Assembly: GCF_030068605.1 (NCBI RefSeq) | Contig: NZ_JASJOU010000002.1 | Location: forward strand, 62,001 to 126,000 | Source of the DNA: Xanthocytophaga agilis | Lineage (GTDB): Bacteria > Bacteroidota > Bacteroidia > Cytophagales > 172606-1 | Direction of reading: 5' to 3' | Length of the DNA: 64,000 nt | Shown here: positions 9,801-19,422 of the stretch, one piece after another | Position numbering within the stretch: position 1 is the stretch's first letter | How the letters are laid out: every line of letters starts with the position of its first letter | The notes under the pieces: model-generated | Told to the model about the DNA's origin: nothing | Seen by the model: only the letters and a program-made list of their open reading frames with translations | The model's database searches: none | Program-made: the position numbers and the translations under genes

Positions 9801-10500
9801 CAATATCTCCAGCCGCCAATTGCCAGCTTTTTGATCTTAACTGAACAAACACTTTATCAAATTCCTGTAATGTTTGTGTATTACCTTCTGGTTGAAAAGG
9901 AACACTTTGATCTGAAATAATAGCTTTCAAAGCAATATCATCAGTTAATTGCCCCTCTAACTGAAGATTTAAGGCAGAGTTTACAAATACACTTTGGGAA
10001 TTCCCAAATGAGATTCCTCTGGTAATACTCCCTGTTTTTTGGACACCTTTTGTAGCAAAAAATTCTTCTCTCTTTTCTCTCTGGTTATTTGCATTCCTTC
10101 TATTAGGATCAATTCCTCCAAAATACACAACCTTATCATATGTATCAGGATCTCTATGATACACAGGCTTTGCCAGAAATAAAGGCAGTACACGATAGGA
10201 AATTAATATAGAATCTGGTAACTGAATTCCGGTAAATTGTAATGTATTTTTTGTGGCAGAATAGGTAGTGTGTATTGTAGCATCTTGTGGATATAGAACC
10301 TTTATAGAAGCAGGGTCGATATTTAATGTATCAATAGGCAGAAATAAGCCATGTGGGTATACCCATTTGGAACGGATAGTAGACATCTGCCCATAGGATT
10401 GAGAAGATAGTAATAGGAAAAATACAAATCCACCAATAGCATGCACCCAACATAGCTTCAAATTTGAAACCTGTATTTCTGTTTTAAGTAGCTGGTGCAT
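6814..10500 (-). CDS. Large outer-membrane beta-barrel-like protein, conserved in Bacteroidota
   Basis: 1228 residues with an N-terminal signal sequence (hydrophobic stretch about 24-33, likely cut near SYGQ). Past the signal there is a region with GSITRGISFGNSQSVFVN, then LNLQLEGQLTDDIALKA and the FQPEGNTQTLQEFDKVFVQL block, followed by long alternating polar/aromatic strands up to the end, which reads like a beta-barrel. I recall similar blocks (G-S-I-T-R-G-I, Q-L-T-D-D-I, P-E-G-N-T-Q) in the type IX translocon protein SprA and in a related family of shorter surface proteins; this one is about half the size of SprA. An EF-hand-like acidic stretch, DDNGDGVQQLNEFYE, is present near residue 910. 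Function unknown; secretion or surface assembly is a guess. Confidence 0.75.
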   Translation of the reverse strand: MHQLLKTEIQVSNLKLCWVHAIGGFVFFLLLSSQSYGQMSTIRSKWVYPHGLFLPIDTLNIDPASIKVLYPQDATIHTTYSATKNTLQFTGIQLPDSILISYRVLPLFLAKPVYHRDPDTYDKVVYFGGIDPNRRNANNQREKREEFFATKGVQKTGSITRGISFGNSQSVFVNSALNLQLEGQLTDDIALKAIISDQSVPFQPEGNTQTLQEFDKVFVQLRSKSWQLAAGDIVFRNPLWKNRISEPSSFLRYYKNVQGVAAETNYEALGGRAYTSMGLAVSKGKFLSTEVTVTEGVQGPYRLRGANNEKNIIVLANSERVYLDGRLLTRGFNNDYIIDYNTAEITFSTTLVITAYSKVRVDFEYSDQNYSRSILTLTHKQELGKFTWFTNYYNEKDNPNKSFTLDLTEADKILLGQVDSKETAGWVSGVSVVSEYSASLILYKKVDTVYNGESYPVYINTTVASDKLYKIQFGEVGEGKGNYIKSSTTLNGQVYKWVPPLNGVPQGRYDTLQSVPLPSQRRMLTSGLEYQLGKNETLYGEVAFSERNLNLFSQINQQSNTGNAFKIGYTNHGKAIPFMPKLEWWGNVSYEQDSRTFYAIDRFRDVNFDNDWTLTDTTATKDHITSVLVGIRKNINFNQPVKLNGNPVNDELTKDLLTTPAAIPAINPVPSSSFTPSASSDQLVYRFNHRDRSGILNGHQHRLDISKQIRRLQLTANGFWMYSRQQEKWTDWQRLQTIIEYKGKYLSPGYAFSMDKNRIISRIIADSVISTTTNFEENRFFLRNGDSLKAHLQLDFALRQDYLPFEGRLYKSTFARTANMKFLTNQRSQNTLQLNLTYRLLEVQNTSLGLKNSETIMGRVDWNSYWLKKSIRSEFSLTNSSGLVPKREYVYLPVPLGQGTHTWRDDNGDGVQQLNEFYEAVNPDEKQYAKYFVATSDYIQAFAQNMSYRLNITPPVKWKAGNSIFRTLARFSSVSAWTINQQTTNNGLVKRLLPVGQDVRAADIVSVQESLRSTLFYNRTNPKYGGDIGYLKTISKQLLSGRTDDGDNFELVQKTEWRLNAKMNLSKVFSLKNTLVQKQTISESNLLTARNYEVVGRQISPELAFQPLSTFRIAGVYSYSFKKNVQNKEVDESSRIHSLSTEVRWARASKHTITTALRWVRINFKGDASTSVGYELLEALSPGTNWTWNLNWQQRLANGLQVNLGYNGRKSGTQNVVHIGSMQVTALF

Positions 10501-10643
10501 TGGATTTTGAACTTCAATTTATTATGCAGGATCTTTCAAAGATGCAGATTCATACTGTAGCATTGCGAAGATAACGTATTTCTGTTCGACACAAGCATAA
10601 TAGAACTCACTAATGATCAAGCAAATAGGTAAGTTTTCCCTCA

Positions 10644-10680
10644 AAAAGGAAAGAAAGAAGAAGATCCTTTCTTTCCTTTT
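10644..10680 (-). terminator. Hairpin, likely terminator of the DUF3667 gene
   Basis: A perfect 14-bp stem: AAAAGGAAAGAAAG (10644-10657) pairs with CTTTCTTTCCTTTT (10667-10680) around a 9-base loop. On the minus strand it ends in a T run. It is about 100 bases past the stop of the DUF3667 gene, inside the 281-base spacer upstream of the large outer-membrane gene. Confidence 0.7.
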
Positions 10681-10781
10681 CTAAGTAATATATTCTTTTG
10701 TTTAATCTGGACGCGATAAAAAATGGAATAATACAAAGATTTCTCTATAATGATATTTTTATAACAACAAGACCATAAATC

Positions 10782-12017
10782 CTAATAAATAGCAGCAGCT
10801 ACTACCAGACCAATTATTGCAAGAGTAGAGAATACAATAGAATATAGAAACAAAAAGGTAAATATTTTAAAAGAAGTACGAAACCATCCCTGCTTGTACA
10901 CTTTATAGAAAGCCACCCAAATATGAAGTAAGATCAAAGGAACAATTATACCGCTCGGATTAAGGTTTTCAAATTCATTACTCAACACAATATCTATAGC
11001 AATCAGAAAAAACATAAAGGCATGTAAATGCAACATAAATATCAGATGTTCAATATATAACCGTTTCCTTCTGATATAGAGAAATTTCATTACCATAGCC
11101 ATAAATGGAAGCATCACAAACATAAAAATGGGAGCCTTATCCCACATCTCAGCGATAAACTCCTCCTTACTTCCATCAGTCCAGCGAGACAATCTGTTTA
11201 TTTTCATCCGATTCCAGTAATTGTCCTCCCAACGCAACGAGTCCAATATATCTTTTTCAGATAGTGCAGGATTCTTTACCAGCTTTGTTAACAGGCCTAA
11301 CTCGCCAAATTTACCACTAGAGTCATCTTCGTCATCATCAATTTTATCTTCATCATTCTGATTGCTATCATCATTACTTTTTTTGGCAGCAGGTTTCCAT
11401 TTAAAATTTGTCTTCGCCTTTTTCTTTCCTTCTTTAGCAGGTATAAAATCTTCTCCAAGATCCAGATTTAGTGAATCCTCGTTAGTATTACTACTGTCTT
11501 TCTTTCCTTTTTTAATAGCTTCATCAATAAATCCTCCCAGTTTTTCATTTAATGTCAGATTCTGCAATGCATTTTTAATCTGTTCTCTTTGAGAGGCAGG
11601 AATATCTGTTGGCAACTCCCGTATTACTGCATTTCGGATCGAATCTGCCTGCTCCTGTTTCAAAGCTTGTTCTTTACGTTCATCATGTTTATTCTCCTTG
11701 GCAGTATAATAAGCTATAATAGAAAAGCAAATCACACTGATAAAGAAATACAAGCGTAGAGGAGGCATATATCGCATACGCTTTCCACTAATAAATTCAT
11801 TGGTCAGATACCCTGGTTTGAATAGAAAAGGAACTACAGTCTGAAACCATCGGGAATCCCAGGAAACAAAGTCACTGACAACTTCATATACCAAAGTACC
11901 AAAAGAAATAACCTTTGTTGTGTTTTCCTGCCCACATCGTGCACAGAAGTTATCTGCTTCACTTAAAATATGCTGGCAATTGGGACAAATAAATTGTTTG
12001 CGATGTGTTTCGTGCAT
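10782..12017 (-). CDS. DUF3667 family zinc-ribbon membrane protein
   Basis: 411 residues. It starts with a four-cysteine zinc ribbon (CPNCQHIL...CARCGQ, residues about 11-32), then the DUF3667 core with a T-V-x-x-L-F-K-P-G-Y and FISGKRMRYMPPLRLYFF motif leading into the first membrane helix. A long polar insert (about residues 105-260) is rich in Lys, Asp, Glu and Ser, including a run of acidic residues (NQNDEDKIDDDEDDSS). Three or four membrane helices fill the C-terminal 130 residues. The family is widespread in Bacteroidota without a known role. The large acidic insert looks like a disordered soluble loop. Confidence 0.85.
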   Translation of the reverse strand: MHETHRKQFICPNCQHILSEADNFCARCGQENTTKVISFGTLVYEVVSDFVSWDSRWFQTVVPFLFKPGYLTNEFISGKRMRYMPPLRLYFFISVICFSIIAYYTAKENKHDERKEQALKQEQADSIRNAVIRELPTDIPASQREQIKNALQNLTLNEKLGGFIDEAIKKGKKDSSNTNEDSLNLDLGEDFIPAKEGKKKAKTNFKWKPAAKKSNDDSNQNDEDKIDDDEDDSSGKFGELGLLTKLVKNPALSEKDILDSLRWEDNYWNRMKINRLSRWTDGSKEEFIAEMWDKAPIFMFVMLPFMAMVMKFLYIRRKRLYIEHLIFMLHLHAFMFFLIAIDIVLSNEFENLNPSGIIVPLILLHIWVAFYKVYKQGWFRTSFKIFTFLFLYSIVFSTLAIIGLVVAAAIY

Positions 12018-12331
12018 ATAGACTAGTAAGTATCTTCCATAGTACCCCCATACAGAAAATTATACTCAATTATCTGTAATAGCCCATGTTTTACATAGCT
12101 ATTTTTCTTTCTATATAAGTGGGAACTCAAATCTACATTAAAAAAATCAATATCTGATAGCCTCTTATCTACATCAGCCATCAGGTAACCACTTCTTTCC
12201 CCTGAAATGTTGGTCAAATCTGTATCTGCGTAACTTTTCGACTGATTTTAAAGAAAACTGCTGCCTGATAGGAGTTAATTTTAGACCGTTGATTAACCCC
12301 CAACAGCTTACTAATTATATCAGCTATAGAT
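12018..12331. other. Intergenic region with a doubtful 64-codon ORF
   Basis: Divergent spacer between the DUF3667 gene and the outer-membrane gene at 12332. A 64-codon minus-strand ORF (12023-12217) fills part of it, but its composition is unremarkable and I recognise no family, so I treat it as probably chance. No repeat or RNA gene seen. Confidence 0.35.
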
Positions 12332-13414
12332 ATGAAAAAAAATATACTTTATCTTATTGTCTGTGCTTTCTTATCTGGTGGAATTCAAACATTGCAAGCA
12401 CAAAGTAAAACAGCAGCAGATAAAACAGATATCGAGTACGAATTGCAGTTTGATGATCCGTATGATATCAATAAGATGTGGTTAAACTTTTATCCATTTT
12501 ATGTAGATGCCTTTACCACAGACTTTAATGTAGGATTTGGTGCTCAAGTTAATTATTTCTGGAAAAACAAATTTGATTTTCACGCACATGCCCGAACAAC
12601 TTACGCCCGATTCTCAGATTTTTCAAAACTTAGTGGCACAAAAAACGCCTCAATGAAAATCGATGATGACACTACGCGCATCACACTCAATAAATTGAAT
12701 GGATACTATTATCTGGAATTAGGAGCTACCTATCACTTTAAAGACGAAGAAGCCTCAGGAGAATCGAAGATTGTAGTATATACAAATCGATATAGTGATA
12801 GAAAGTGGGCATCATCAGTACCTGAATATATTAAGGTAGCATCCAAAGTACGAAAAATAATGGGTATTAGAGCAGGTGGATATTACTGGAGTTCTTCAAC
12901 CAATTTAGGCTATGCGTTAGACAAGCAAAACGTTAACTTAGTTAGTTCAACTGGTAATATGTTACAAACCAATGCGCAGTTATATACTAATGTTCAATCC
13001 GGGGGCCTATTTACAGGCTTTCAGCTTACTCGTATCCGCAATCTAGTAGTTAAGCCTAAAAAATATGATGTAGCGACCAATGACCTTATCTTCTCAGCTT
13101 ATGCTGATATTATTTATGCACCATTTGTACAGGTAGAAGATGTAACCTTTCAATATAAAAAGGTAGAAACCAGCCAGATTCTCTTCAATGAGATATATCC
13201 GGTATCAAATGTAAAGCTAAAACATCTGGGATTTCGTTTAGGTATGGAAGGACTGTTTAATCGTGAGCTTGCTTGGACATACGGAGCAGAACTAGGCTTT
13301 CGTCCATCTTTACAAACCAGAGGATTTTATGCAAATATACATGTAGGCTTCTCTTTTGGTTCTAAAATGCAACAGAAACGTCAGGCATATCAGGTTGATC
13401 CCAAAGGAAAATAA
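12332..13414 (+). CDS. Predicted outer-membrane or secreted protein, unknown family
   Basis: 360 residues with a clear signal peptide (MKKNILYLIVCAFLSGG..., cleavage near LQAQ, residue 24). The rest alternates polar and aromatic residues, with repeated short strand-like pieces such as YYLELGATYHF and GLFTGFQLTRI, and ends in NIHVGFSFGSKMQ, which suggests a beta-barrel. I recognise no named family. It stands alone: divergent from the DUF3667 gene, convergent with tsaD, and followed by a terminator hairpin at 13467. Confidence 0.75.
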   Translation: MKKNILYLIVCAFLSGGIQTLQAQSKTAADKTDIEYELQFDDPYDINKMWLNFYPFYVDAFTTDFNVGFGAQVNYFWKNKFDFHAHARTTYARFSDFSKLSGTKNASMKIDDDTTRITLNKLNGYYYLELGATYHFKDEEASGESKIVVYTNRYSDRKWASSVPEYIKVASKVRKIMGIRAGGYYWSSSTNLGYALDKQNVNLVSSTGNMLQTNAQLYTNVQSGGLFTGFQLTRIRNLVVKPKKYDVATNDLIFSAYADIIYAPFVQVEDVTFQYKKVETSQILFNEIYPVSNVKLKHLGFRLGMEGLFNRELAWTYGAELGFRPSLQTRGFYANIHVGFSFGSKMQQKRQAYQVDPKGK

Positions 13415-13466
13415 GTGATAAGCTTTCTTGAAAGCTGTATATACATCAGCATATGTAAACTCTTCC

Positions 13467-13514
13467 AAGCCATCAGCATAGATAATAAGACTACTTCTGC
13501 TGATGGCTTCTTTA
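13467..13514. terminator. Hairpin between convergent genes
   Basis: AAGCCATCAGCA (13467-13478) pairs with TGCTGATGGCTT (13498-13509), a perfect 12-bp stem with a 19-base loop, followed by CTTT. It separates the outer-membrane gene from tsaD. Confidence 0.65.
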
Positions 13515-13544
13515 TACATATCACAAAGTCTGCTGAAGTTACTT

Positions 13545-14543
13545 TTACCAGGTCATACGAGGCAAAGCACTAACCGCCTGCCCACAGAAATCTCCTTTTA
13601 GAGCTTTATAGTAAGCAGCTATAGCGATCATCGCTGCATTATCTGTACAATATTCAAATCTGGGAATATATACATTCCAGCCATATTTTTGGCCTTCTTC
13701 CTGAAGTGTTTTACGAAGACCACTATTTGCGGATACACCTCCCGCAATTGCAATTTCACGTATACCTGTTTCCTTAGACGCTTTTTTTAGTTTTCTTAGT
13801 AAAATCTGGACTAGTGTATGCTGAATACTTGCACAGATATCAGCCAGATTTTCATTGATAAAGGCTTCATCTCTGGTAGTTTCTTTTTTCAGAAAATACA
13901 TAAAGGCAGTTTTTATTCCACTAAATGAATAATCATATCCAGGCATTTCTACCTGAGGAAAAGAAAATCGAAGTGGGTCTCCTACCTGAGCATATTTATC
14001 AATCAGAGGACCTCCTGGATAAGGTAAGTTCAATAGTTTGGCAGTTTTATCAAATGCCTCACCCACCGCATCATCCTGAGTCTGGCCAATAATCTCCATA
14101 CTCAGATAATCTGTCACTTTCACAATTTGTGTATGCCCTCCACTAACTGTCAGACACAAAAATGGAAACTTGGGTTGAGGATCATCAATAAAATGAGCCA
14201 GAATATGCGCCTGCATATGATGGACATCAATTAAGGGTATACCTAACCCTAAAGCCATAGCTTTTGCAAAAGAAGTCCCTACCAATAATGCACCTAATAA
14301 TCCAGGTCCTCTGGTAAATGCAATAGCACTCAATTCACTTTTTGTTACTTGTGCATCTGTTAAGCTTTTTTCAACAACAGGAATAATTTGTTGCTGATGA
14401 GCCCGAGAGGCTAATTCAGGAACAACACCACCATACTTTTGATGAATTGCCTGAGTAGCAATCACATTGGAAAGAATTTTTCCATCCTTCAATACCGCAG
14501 CAGAAGTTTCATCACAAGAGGATTCAATAGCAAGAATAATCAT
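13545..14543 (-). CDS. tsaD: tRNA N6-adenosine threonylcarbamoyltransferase
   Basis: 332 residues, normal length for TsaD, which transfers the threonylcarbamoyl group from threonylcarbamoyl-AMP to A37 of ANN-reading tRNAs (t6A) with TsaB and TsaE. Visible: the N-terminal ILAIESSCDETSAAVLKDG, the metal-binding histidines in HHMQAHILAHF, TVSGGHTQIV, GGVSANSGLRKTL and the late DNAAMIA motif with its metal-ligand Asp. The TsaC-type partner enzyme that makes the substrate lies at 40621. Divergent from tamB, an arrangement I recall as common in Bacteroidota. Confidence 0.97.
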   Translation of the reverse strand: MIILAIESSCDETSAAVLKDGKILSNVIATQAIHQKYGGVVPELASRAHQQQIIPVVEKSLTDAQVTKSELSAIAFTRGPGLLGALLVGTSFAKAMALGLGIPLIDVHHMQAHILAHFIDDPQPKFPFLCLTVSGGHTQIVKVTDYLSMEIIGQTQDDAVGEAFDKTAKLLNLPYPGGPLIDKYAQVGDPLRFSFPQVEMPGYDYSFSGIKTAFMYFLKKETTRDEAFINENLADICASIQHTLVQILLRKLKKASKETGIREIAIAGGVSANSGLRKTLQEEGQKYGWNVYIPRFEYCTDNAAMIAIAAYYKALKGDFCGQAVSALPRMTW

Positions 14544-14856
14544 ATAATTTTACAGTCAGTATGTCCGTTCGGAAATAAAATAGAAATATAGTCCAAATGG
14601 TACATCTGTGATTCAGCTTAATGAATAAGTATCTTACTAAAAAAGATACTATTTTCTTTCATTATTTGTTATCTTGGAACGAGATTTGAAAGTAAAAAAT
14701 TCAATATATACGAGATATCCTACGTTTATAGATTTAGCTGAGAAAATTTGAACCAGGCACTATAGAAACACAAAAGTATTCCATTTTATAACCCTGTGTA
14801 CAAACCATCAAAAATAAAATACTGACTTAAGTTCAGATAGAAAGTACATACCTAGA
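14544..14856. other. Intergenic region between tsaD and tamB
   Basis: 313-base divergent spacer, AT-rich. It must hold promoters for both genes, but I do not find a convincing TTTG/TAnnTTTG pair. No ORF, repeat or RNA gene recognised. Confidence 0.4.
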
Positions 14857-17800
14857 ATGTGGCAGTTTGTTAAGAAATTTATTGCACGAATTGTTTACTC
14901 AATACCAATATGGTTATTAGTGGTATTGGGGATTCTTGCTGCCTTACAAACAACTACAGTACAAACATATCTGGCTGGTCACGCGACAAAATATTTATCA
15001 GATAAGGTAGGCTTCCCCATTTATGTCGATTATCTCAATATTCGCTGGCCAGACTATGTAGTTTTGCGCAATGTTAACATTTTGGATCGCGAAAATCAAC
15101 GAATGATTGAGGCAGGAGAAGTACAGGTTGATTTTAAATGGTCAACTTTGATCGATGGCAAAAATATTTACATTGATAAAGTAATCCTGAAAAATGCACA
15201 CGTTCGATTAATAAAGAGTAAAAAAACAAACGAATTAAATATAGACGAATTTGTTGCTACTGTTGATAGCATTTTAAATCCTCCACGAAAAACCAAACGG
15301 GTAGGTCCCGCACCGATTTTTCAGATTGATCAAGCCTGGCTTAATAATGTACAGTTCTCCTATAATGATCAACGCGAAGACACTATCCGGGAAGGATTTG
15401 ATTATTATCACTTTACCATTGATAGCATACAGGCCGTAGCACATCAATTACGTTTTGTAGCAGATACTGTCCAAACCACTGTCGAGAACCTTCAGGGACA
15501 GGATAATCATACCAACCTTGATATTCATAGACTCTCTACAAACTTTCTGTATACTAAACATATAATAGAACTTGCCCAGTTAAGACTTGACATTGGCAAT
15601 AGTACTATCAGGGAACGTATTGCATTCAAATATGACAGACCAGCTGATCTGAGTGACTTTGTAGAGAAAACATTTATGAATGCAGATCTTAACGAGACTC
15701 GTATCTATTCAAAAGATCTGGCTTTGTTTGCACCATACCTAAACCGGTATGAAGAATATTGGTCTGTATCGGGTCACTTTAATGGCCTGGTAGGAAGATT
15801 TCGTCTCCGGAATGCCAATCTGCAATTTGGAGAAAAAAGCAGAATCAATGGAAATATTAGTTTTGAAGGACTTCCTAATTTCAAAGAGACGTTAATAGAT
15901 TTTGACCTCAAACCATCTGTAATAGTTATCACTGATCTGCAACAGTATCTTGATAGTTCGTCGTTTCGGACATCTCGAAAATTTGGTACAATTCGCTTAT
16001 CAGGTAAATTCTTAGGTTTCCCAGAAGACTTTGTTGCCAATGGCACCTTTGATACAGACTTGGGAACAATTATTTCAGATATTAACCTGAAAAATAAAAC
16101 CAATACAGCTTACAAAGGACATCTAACCACACGAAACTTTGACTTAGGAGCATTTTTAGGAGAGCCTAAAGTAGTTCAACATCTCGATATGGATGGAGAA
16201 ATTGAAGGTGAGGGTCTTAAAATGAAAGATGCCAATCTGCAACTAAAAGCTAATATTAGTCGGCTGGGTTATAAATCATATGACTACAATGCTATTACAG
16301 TAGATGGTAAATTAAGCAAACAACAATTTAATGGTAGTCTATCTATAAAAGATACCAATCTTATATTTGATGCCAAAGGAGAAATAGATCTGAGAAATAA
16401 CCACAATTTAGTCAATATTGAGGCAGATCTTCAGAAAGCTGACCTGAAAGCATTGAATCTTACCTCTAAAGATGCTACCATCCGTACTCAACTTCACATC
16501 AACAGTCGGGGGCTGAAACTTGATGATATTGTAGGTGATGCCATTTTTACAAACGGCTATGTACTCTATAATAATAAAGATCTTGTTATTGATTCGTTAC
16601 AAATACATTCAGTTAAAGATTCAGGACAGCGAATTTTCAATATTCGTTCCAGCTTCGCCAATATAGATGCTGAAGGTAATTTTGACTTTACACGTCTAAG
16701 TACAGACTTTCAGAACTTGATAAAAGAATACCAACTCAATTTTAGTAATAACGCAAAAGAGATTAAGAGATATTATAGCAGTAAGGAGAAAAACAAAGGA
16801 CCACGTTATAGTCTGGATTACAATGTGTTTCTCAGGGATATTAATCCAGTATTACTTATGTTTTACCCAGACTGGTCTATATCACGAAATACAACGATAG
16901 AAGGTTCATTTTCACAGGGCCGTTCTGCTCGTGTATCTCTGCATTCTACCATTGATACTCTCTCCTATAAAAATAATATTTTCTATACTAATGAAGTAGA
17001 TGTCAACAGCTCAAAACTATCAGATTCAACAACAGTTCTAGCTGTAACCTATCTGCAATCTAAAAAGCAGAAAATTGGTGCTACACAAACTGAGAATATG
17101 GCGTTAGAAGCTGTATGGAATGGAAAACATATTGAATTTTCGAGTAAGATACAGCAGTCCAGCAATTCTAATTATGCAGATCTGCGTGGTGATGTCGAAT
17201 TCCAGTCTGATCAGATTAGCTTAAAGTTTAAGCCTTCGCATTTTCAGATTTTTAAAAATGTATGGCATATAGATACTACTAACCTGATTACTATCCAAAA
17301 TCGTAATATCAATTTTAATGATCTCCAATTTACAAACCAGTATCAATTTATTAGTTTAGACGGAACGCTTTCTGAAGATTCAACAAAAGCATTACGTCTT
17401 TCCTTGAAAGAATTTGGACTTCAGGCTCTCAATCCGCTTGTTGACCATGAACTGGGAGGAGCCGTTAATGGATTTATTGAAATCAAAGATTTTTATAAAA
17501 ACAGAAGTATTGAAAGTGAGCTTACCATTGAGGAACTGGTTGTCGACAAATTTCTGGTAGGTGATATTATCGGAGAATCACACTGGAATGAGGAAACACA
17601 GAATATTAATGCAAATTATCAGGTCTATCGCATGGATCAACGAATTGTACGCTTGTATGGAATATATAATCCACAAGCTGCAGAAAATGCAATGGATATG
17701 CAGATTATTCTGGATAGAGCTAACCTGGAAATATTAGAACCTTTTTTTAAGGAACAGGTATCCCGTTTGGGTGGTACAGCTAGTGGAACATTAAGCTTAA

Positions 17801-19422
17801 CAGGAACTATTACTACACCTATACTCAGTGGCGAGGTCAATGTTTATAATGGAAGGTTCCGTTATAACTATTTGAACACATTCTATTACTTTGATGATAA
17901 AGTTCATTTTAGCCGCAATGAAATCGGAGTTAAGAATCTGCAACTCCGGGATGAAGATGAAAATATTGCATTAATCAATGGTGGTGTGTTTCATGATGGT
18001 TTCAAAAATTTCGTATTAAGCCTCACAGGTCGTATGCGGAACTTTAAGGTTTTGAACACGACATTAAAAGATAATGATCTATTCTATGGAACAGCCTATG
18101 TAACTGGAGATTTGTCTTTGCTGGGTGCTATTGAAAATTTAACCATACGAGCCAATGCACGAAGTAATAAGGGAACAAAAATAGCAATTCCAATCTCCGA
18201 CACGCGTACTATCTCCCAACAGGATTTTATCAGTTTTGCGACCAAGACAAAACCATCTGCAACCCTAACCGAAAAAGACAAAAGAGAACAGGTCGATCTT
18301 ACAGGTGTGTTAATGGATTTTAATTTTGATATTACCCCAGATGCATGGTGCGAAATCATTTTTGATGAAAAAGCCGGTGACATCATACGTGGAAATGGGA
18401 GTGGACGTATCAGAATGGAAATTGATACGAAAGGAGATTTCCGCATGTTTGGTAACTATACAATCAATAAAGGGGCTTATAACTTTACCCTTCTGAATGC
18501 TGTTAATAAGGCATTTACTATTGAACCTGGAGGAACTGTCTCTTGGTCAGGAGATCCTTATGGTGGTATTCTGGATATTAATGCTATCTATACACAGTCA
18601 GCTTCTATTCTACCTATTATTACCAGTGATGTAAATAAACTTTCGGCGCAGGAGCAGATGGAAGCCCGTAAGCATTATCCGGTAACTGTGCAAATGAGAC
18701 TAACTGGTAATCTTTTATCTCCAAAAATCGGACTGGGTATAGACTTTAAAAATTTCCCTCAGAATTCACAGTTTTATGTGAATGTGATGGATTTCAAAAA
18801 CCGTATCTCTGTAAATGAACAAGAGCTCAATAAGCAAGTGTTCAGTCTTCTGATCTTACAAAGACTTTCTGCTGAAAACTTTAGTGGGCTGGGGCAAGGT
18901 ACAGTCACCAGTAGTATTAGTGAGCTTCTTACCAATCAACTCAGTTACTGGGCATCTCAGGTAAATGAAAATCTGGAAGTAGACCTCAACCTCAATGGCT
19001 TGGATTCGGATGCATGGAATGCACTCCAACTACGATTAAGTTATGCACTGCTGGATGGAAGATTGCGTATCACACGAGATGGAGGATTTACCACTGTACA
19101 AAGTACCACAGACCCAACAGCACGAGCAGTGAGTGTAATAGGTGACTGGACTATTGAGTATATTTTAAATAAGAGCGGATCGTTGCGTGTAAAGATGTTT
19201 AACCGCAACTCTCAGAATATACTCGGAACAACATCTACTACTACTACAGGTGTAGTAGCAGGATTTAGCTTATTACACACAGAAAGTTTTAACTCGTTAT
19301 GGGAGTTATTTCACTCTAAACGTAAAGAACGCAGTGAGCCAGAAAAACCTGCAGAGAGTGAAACTCCTAATAAAGTACCCCCATCTACCTCTCAGTTAAA
19401 CAGTAACCGACAACAGAAATAA
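14857..19422 (+). CDS. tamB: Translocation/assembly module protein TamB
   Basis: 1521 residues. An N-terminal membrane anchor (about residues 13-30) is followed by a very long periplasmic region of repeated beta strands, as in the AsmA/TamB/VPS13-like group that bridges the inner and outer membranes and is thought to move phospholipid or help outer-membrane protein assembly. The TamB (DUF490) domain occupies about residues 1030-1470, with DFNFDITPDAWCEIIFDE, GRIRMEIDTKGDFRMFGNYTI and GGTVSWSGDPYGGILDINAIY. The last 40 residues are a Pro/Ser/Glu-rich tail. Strand-rich texture throughout and size fit Bacteroidota TamB. No tamA is adjacent. Confidence 0.93.
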   Translation: MWQFVKKFIARIVYSIPIWLLVVLGILAALQTTTVQTYLAGHATKYLSDKVGFPIYVDYLNIRWPDYVVLRNVNILDRENQRMIEAGEVQVDFKWSTLIDGKNIYIDKVILKNAHVRLIKSKKTNELNIDEFVATVDSILNPPRKTKRVGPAPIFQIDQAWLNNVQFSYNDQREDTIREGFDYYHFTIDSIQAVAHQLRFVADTVQTTVENLQGQDNHTNLDIHRLSTNFLYTKHIIELAQLRLDIGNSTIRERIAFKYDRPADLSDFVEKTFMNADLNETRIYSKDLALFAPYLNRYEEYWSVSGHFNGLVGRFRLRNANLQFGEKSRINGNISFEGLPNFKETLIDFDLKPSVIVITDLQQYLDSSSFRTSRKFGTIRLSGKFLGFPEDFVANGTFDTDLGTIISDINLKNKTNTAYKGHLTTRNFDLGAFLGEPKVVQHLDMDGEIEGEGLKMKDANLQLKANISRLGYKSYDYNAITVDGKLSKQQFNGSLSIKDTNLIFDAKGEIDLRNNHNLVNIEADLQKADLKALNLTSKDATIRTQLHINSRGLKLDDIVGDAIFTNGYVLYNNKDLVIDSLQIHSVKDSGQRIFNIRSSFANIDAEGNFDFTRLSTDFQNLIKEYQLNFSNNAKEIKRYYSSKEKNKGPRYSLDYNVFLRDINPVLLMFYPDWSISRNTTIEGSFSQGRSARVSLHSTIDTLSYKNNIFYTNEVDVNSSKLSDSTTVLAVTYLQSKKQKIGATQTENMALEAVWNGKHIEFSSKIQQSSNSNYADLRGDVEFQSDQISLKFKPSHFQIFKNVWHIDTTNLITIQNRNINFNDLQFTNQYQFISLDGTLSEDSTKALRLSLKEFGLQALNPLVDHELGGAVNGFIEIKDFYKNRSIESELTIEELVVDKFLVGDIIGESHWNEETQNINANYQVYRMDQRIVRLYGIYNPQAAENAMDMQIILDRANLEILEPFFKEQVSRLGGTASGTLSLTGTITTPILSGEVNVYNGRFRYNYLNTFYYFDDKVHFSRNEIGVKNLQLRDEDENIALINGGVFHDGFKNFVLSLTGRMRNFKVLNTTLKDNDLFYGTAYVTGDLSLLGAIENLTIRANARSNKGTKIAIPISDTRTISQQDFISFATKTKPSATLTEKDKREQVDLTGVLMDFNFDITPDAWCEIIFDEKAGDIIRGNGSGRIRMEIDTKGDFRMFGNYTINKGAYNFTLLNAVNKAFTIEPGGTVSWSGDPYGGILDINAIYTQSASILPIITSDVNKLSAQEQMEARKHYPVTVQMRLTGNLLSPKIGLGIDFKNFPQNSQFYVNVMDFKNRISVNEQELNKQVFSLLILQRLSAENFSGLGQGTVTSSISELLTNQLSYWASQVNENLEVDLNLNGLDSDAWNALQLRLSYALLDGRLRITRDGGFTTVQSTTDPTARAVSVIGDWTIEYILNKSGSLRVKMFNRNSQNILGTTSTTTTGVVAGFSLLHTESFNSLWELFHSKRKERSEPEKPAESETPNKVPPSTSQLNSNRQQK

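Noticed and set aside
12023-12217. 64-codon minus-strand ORF in the spacer upstream of the DUF3667 gene
   Set aside because: No recognised family, ordinary composition, lies in a divergent promoter region; probably chance, though not excluded.
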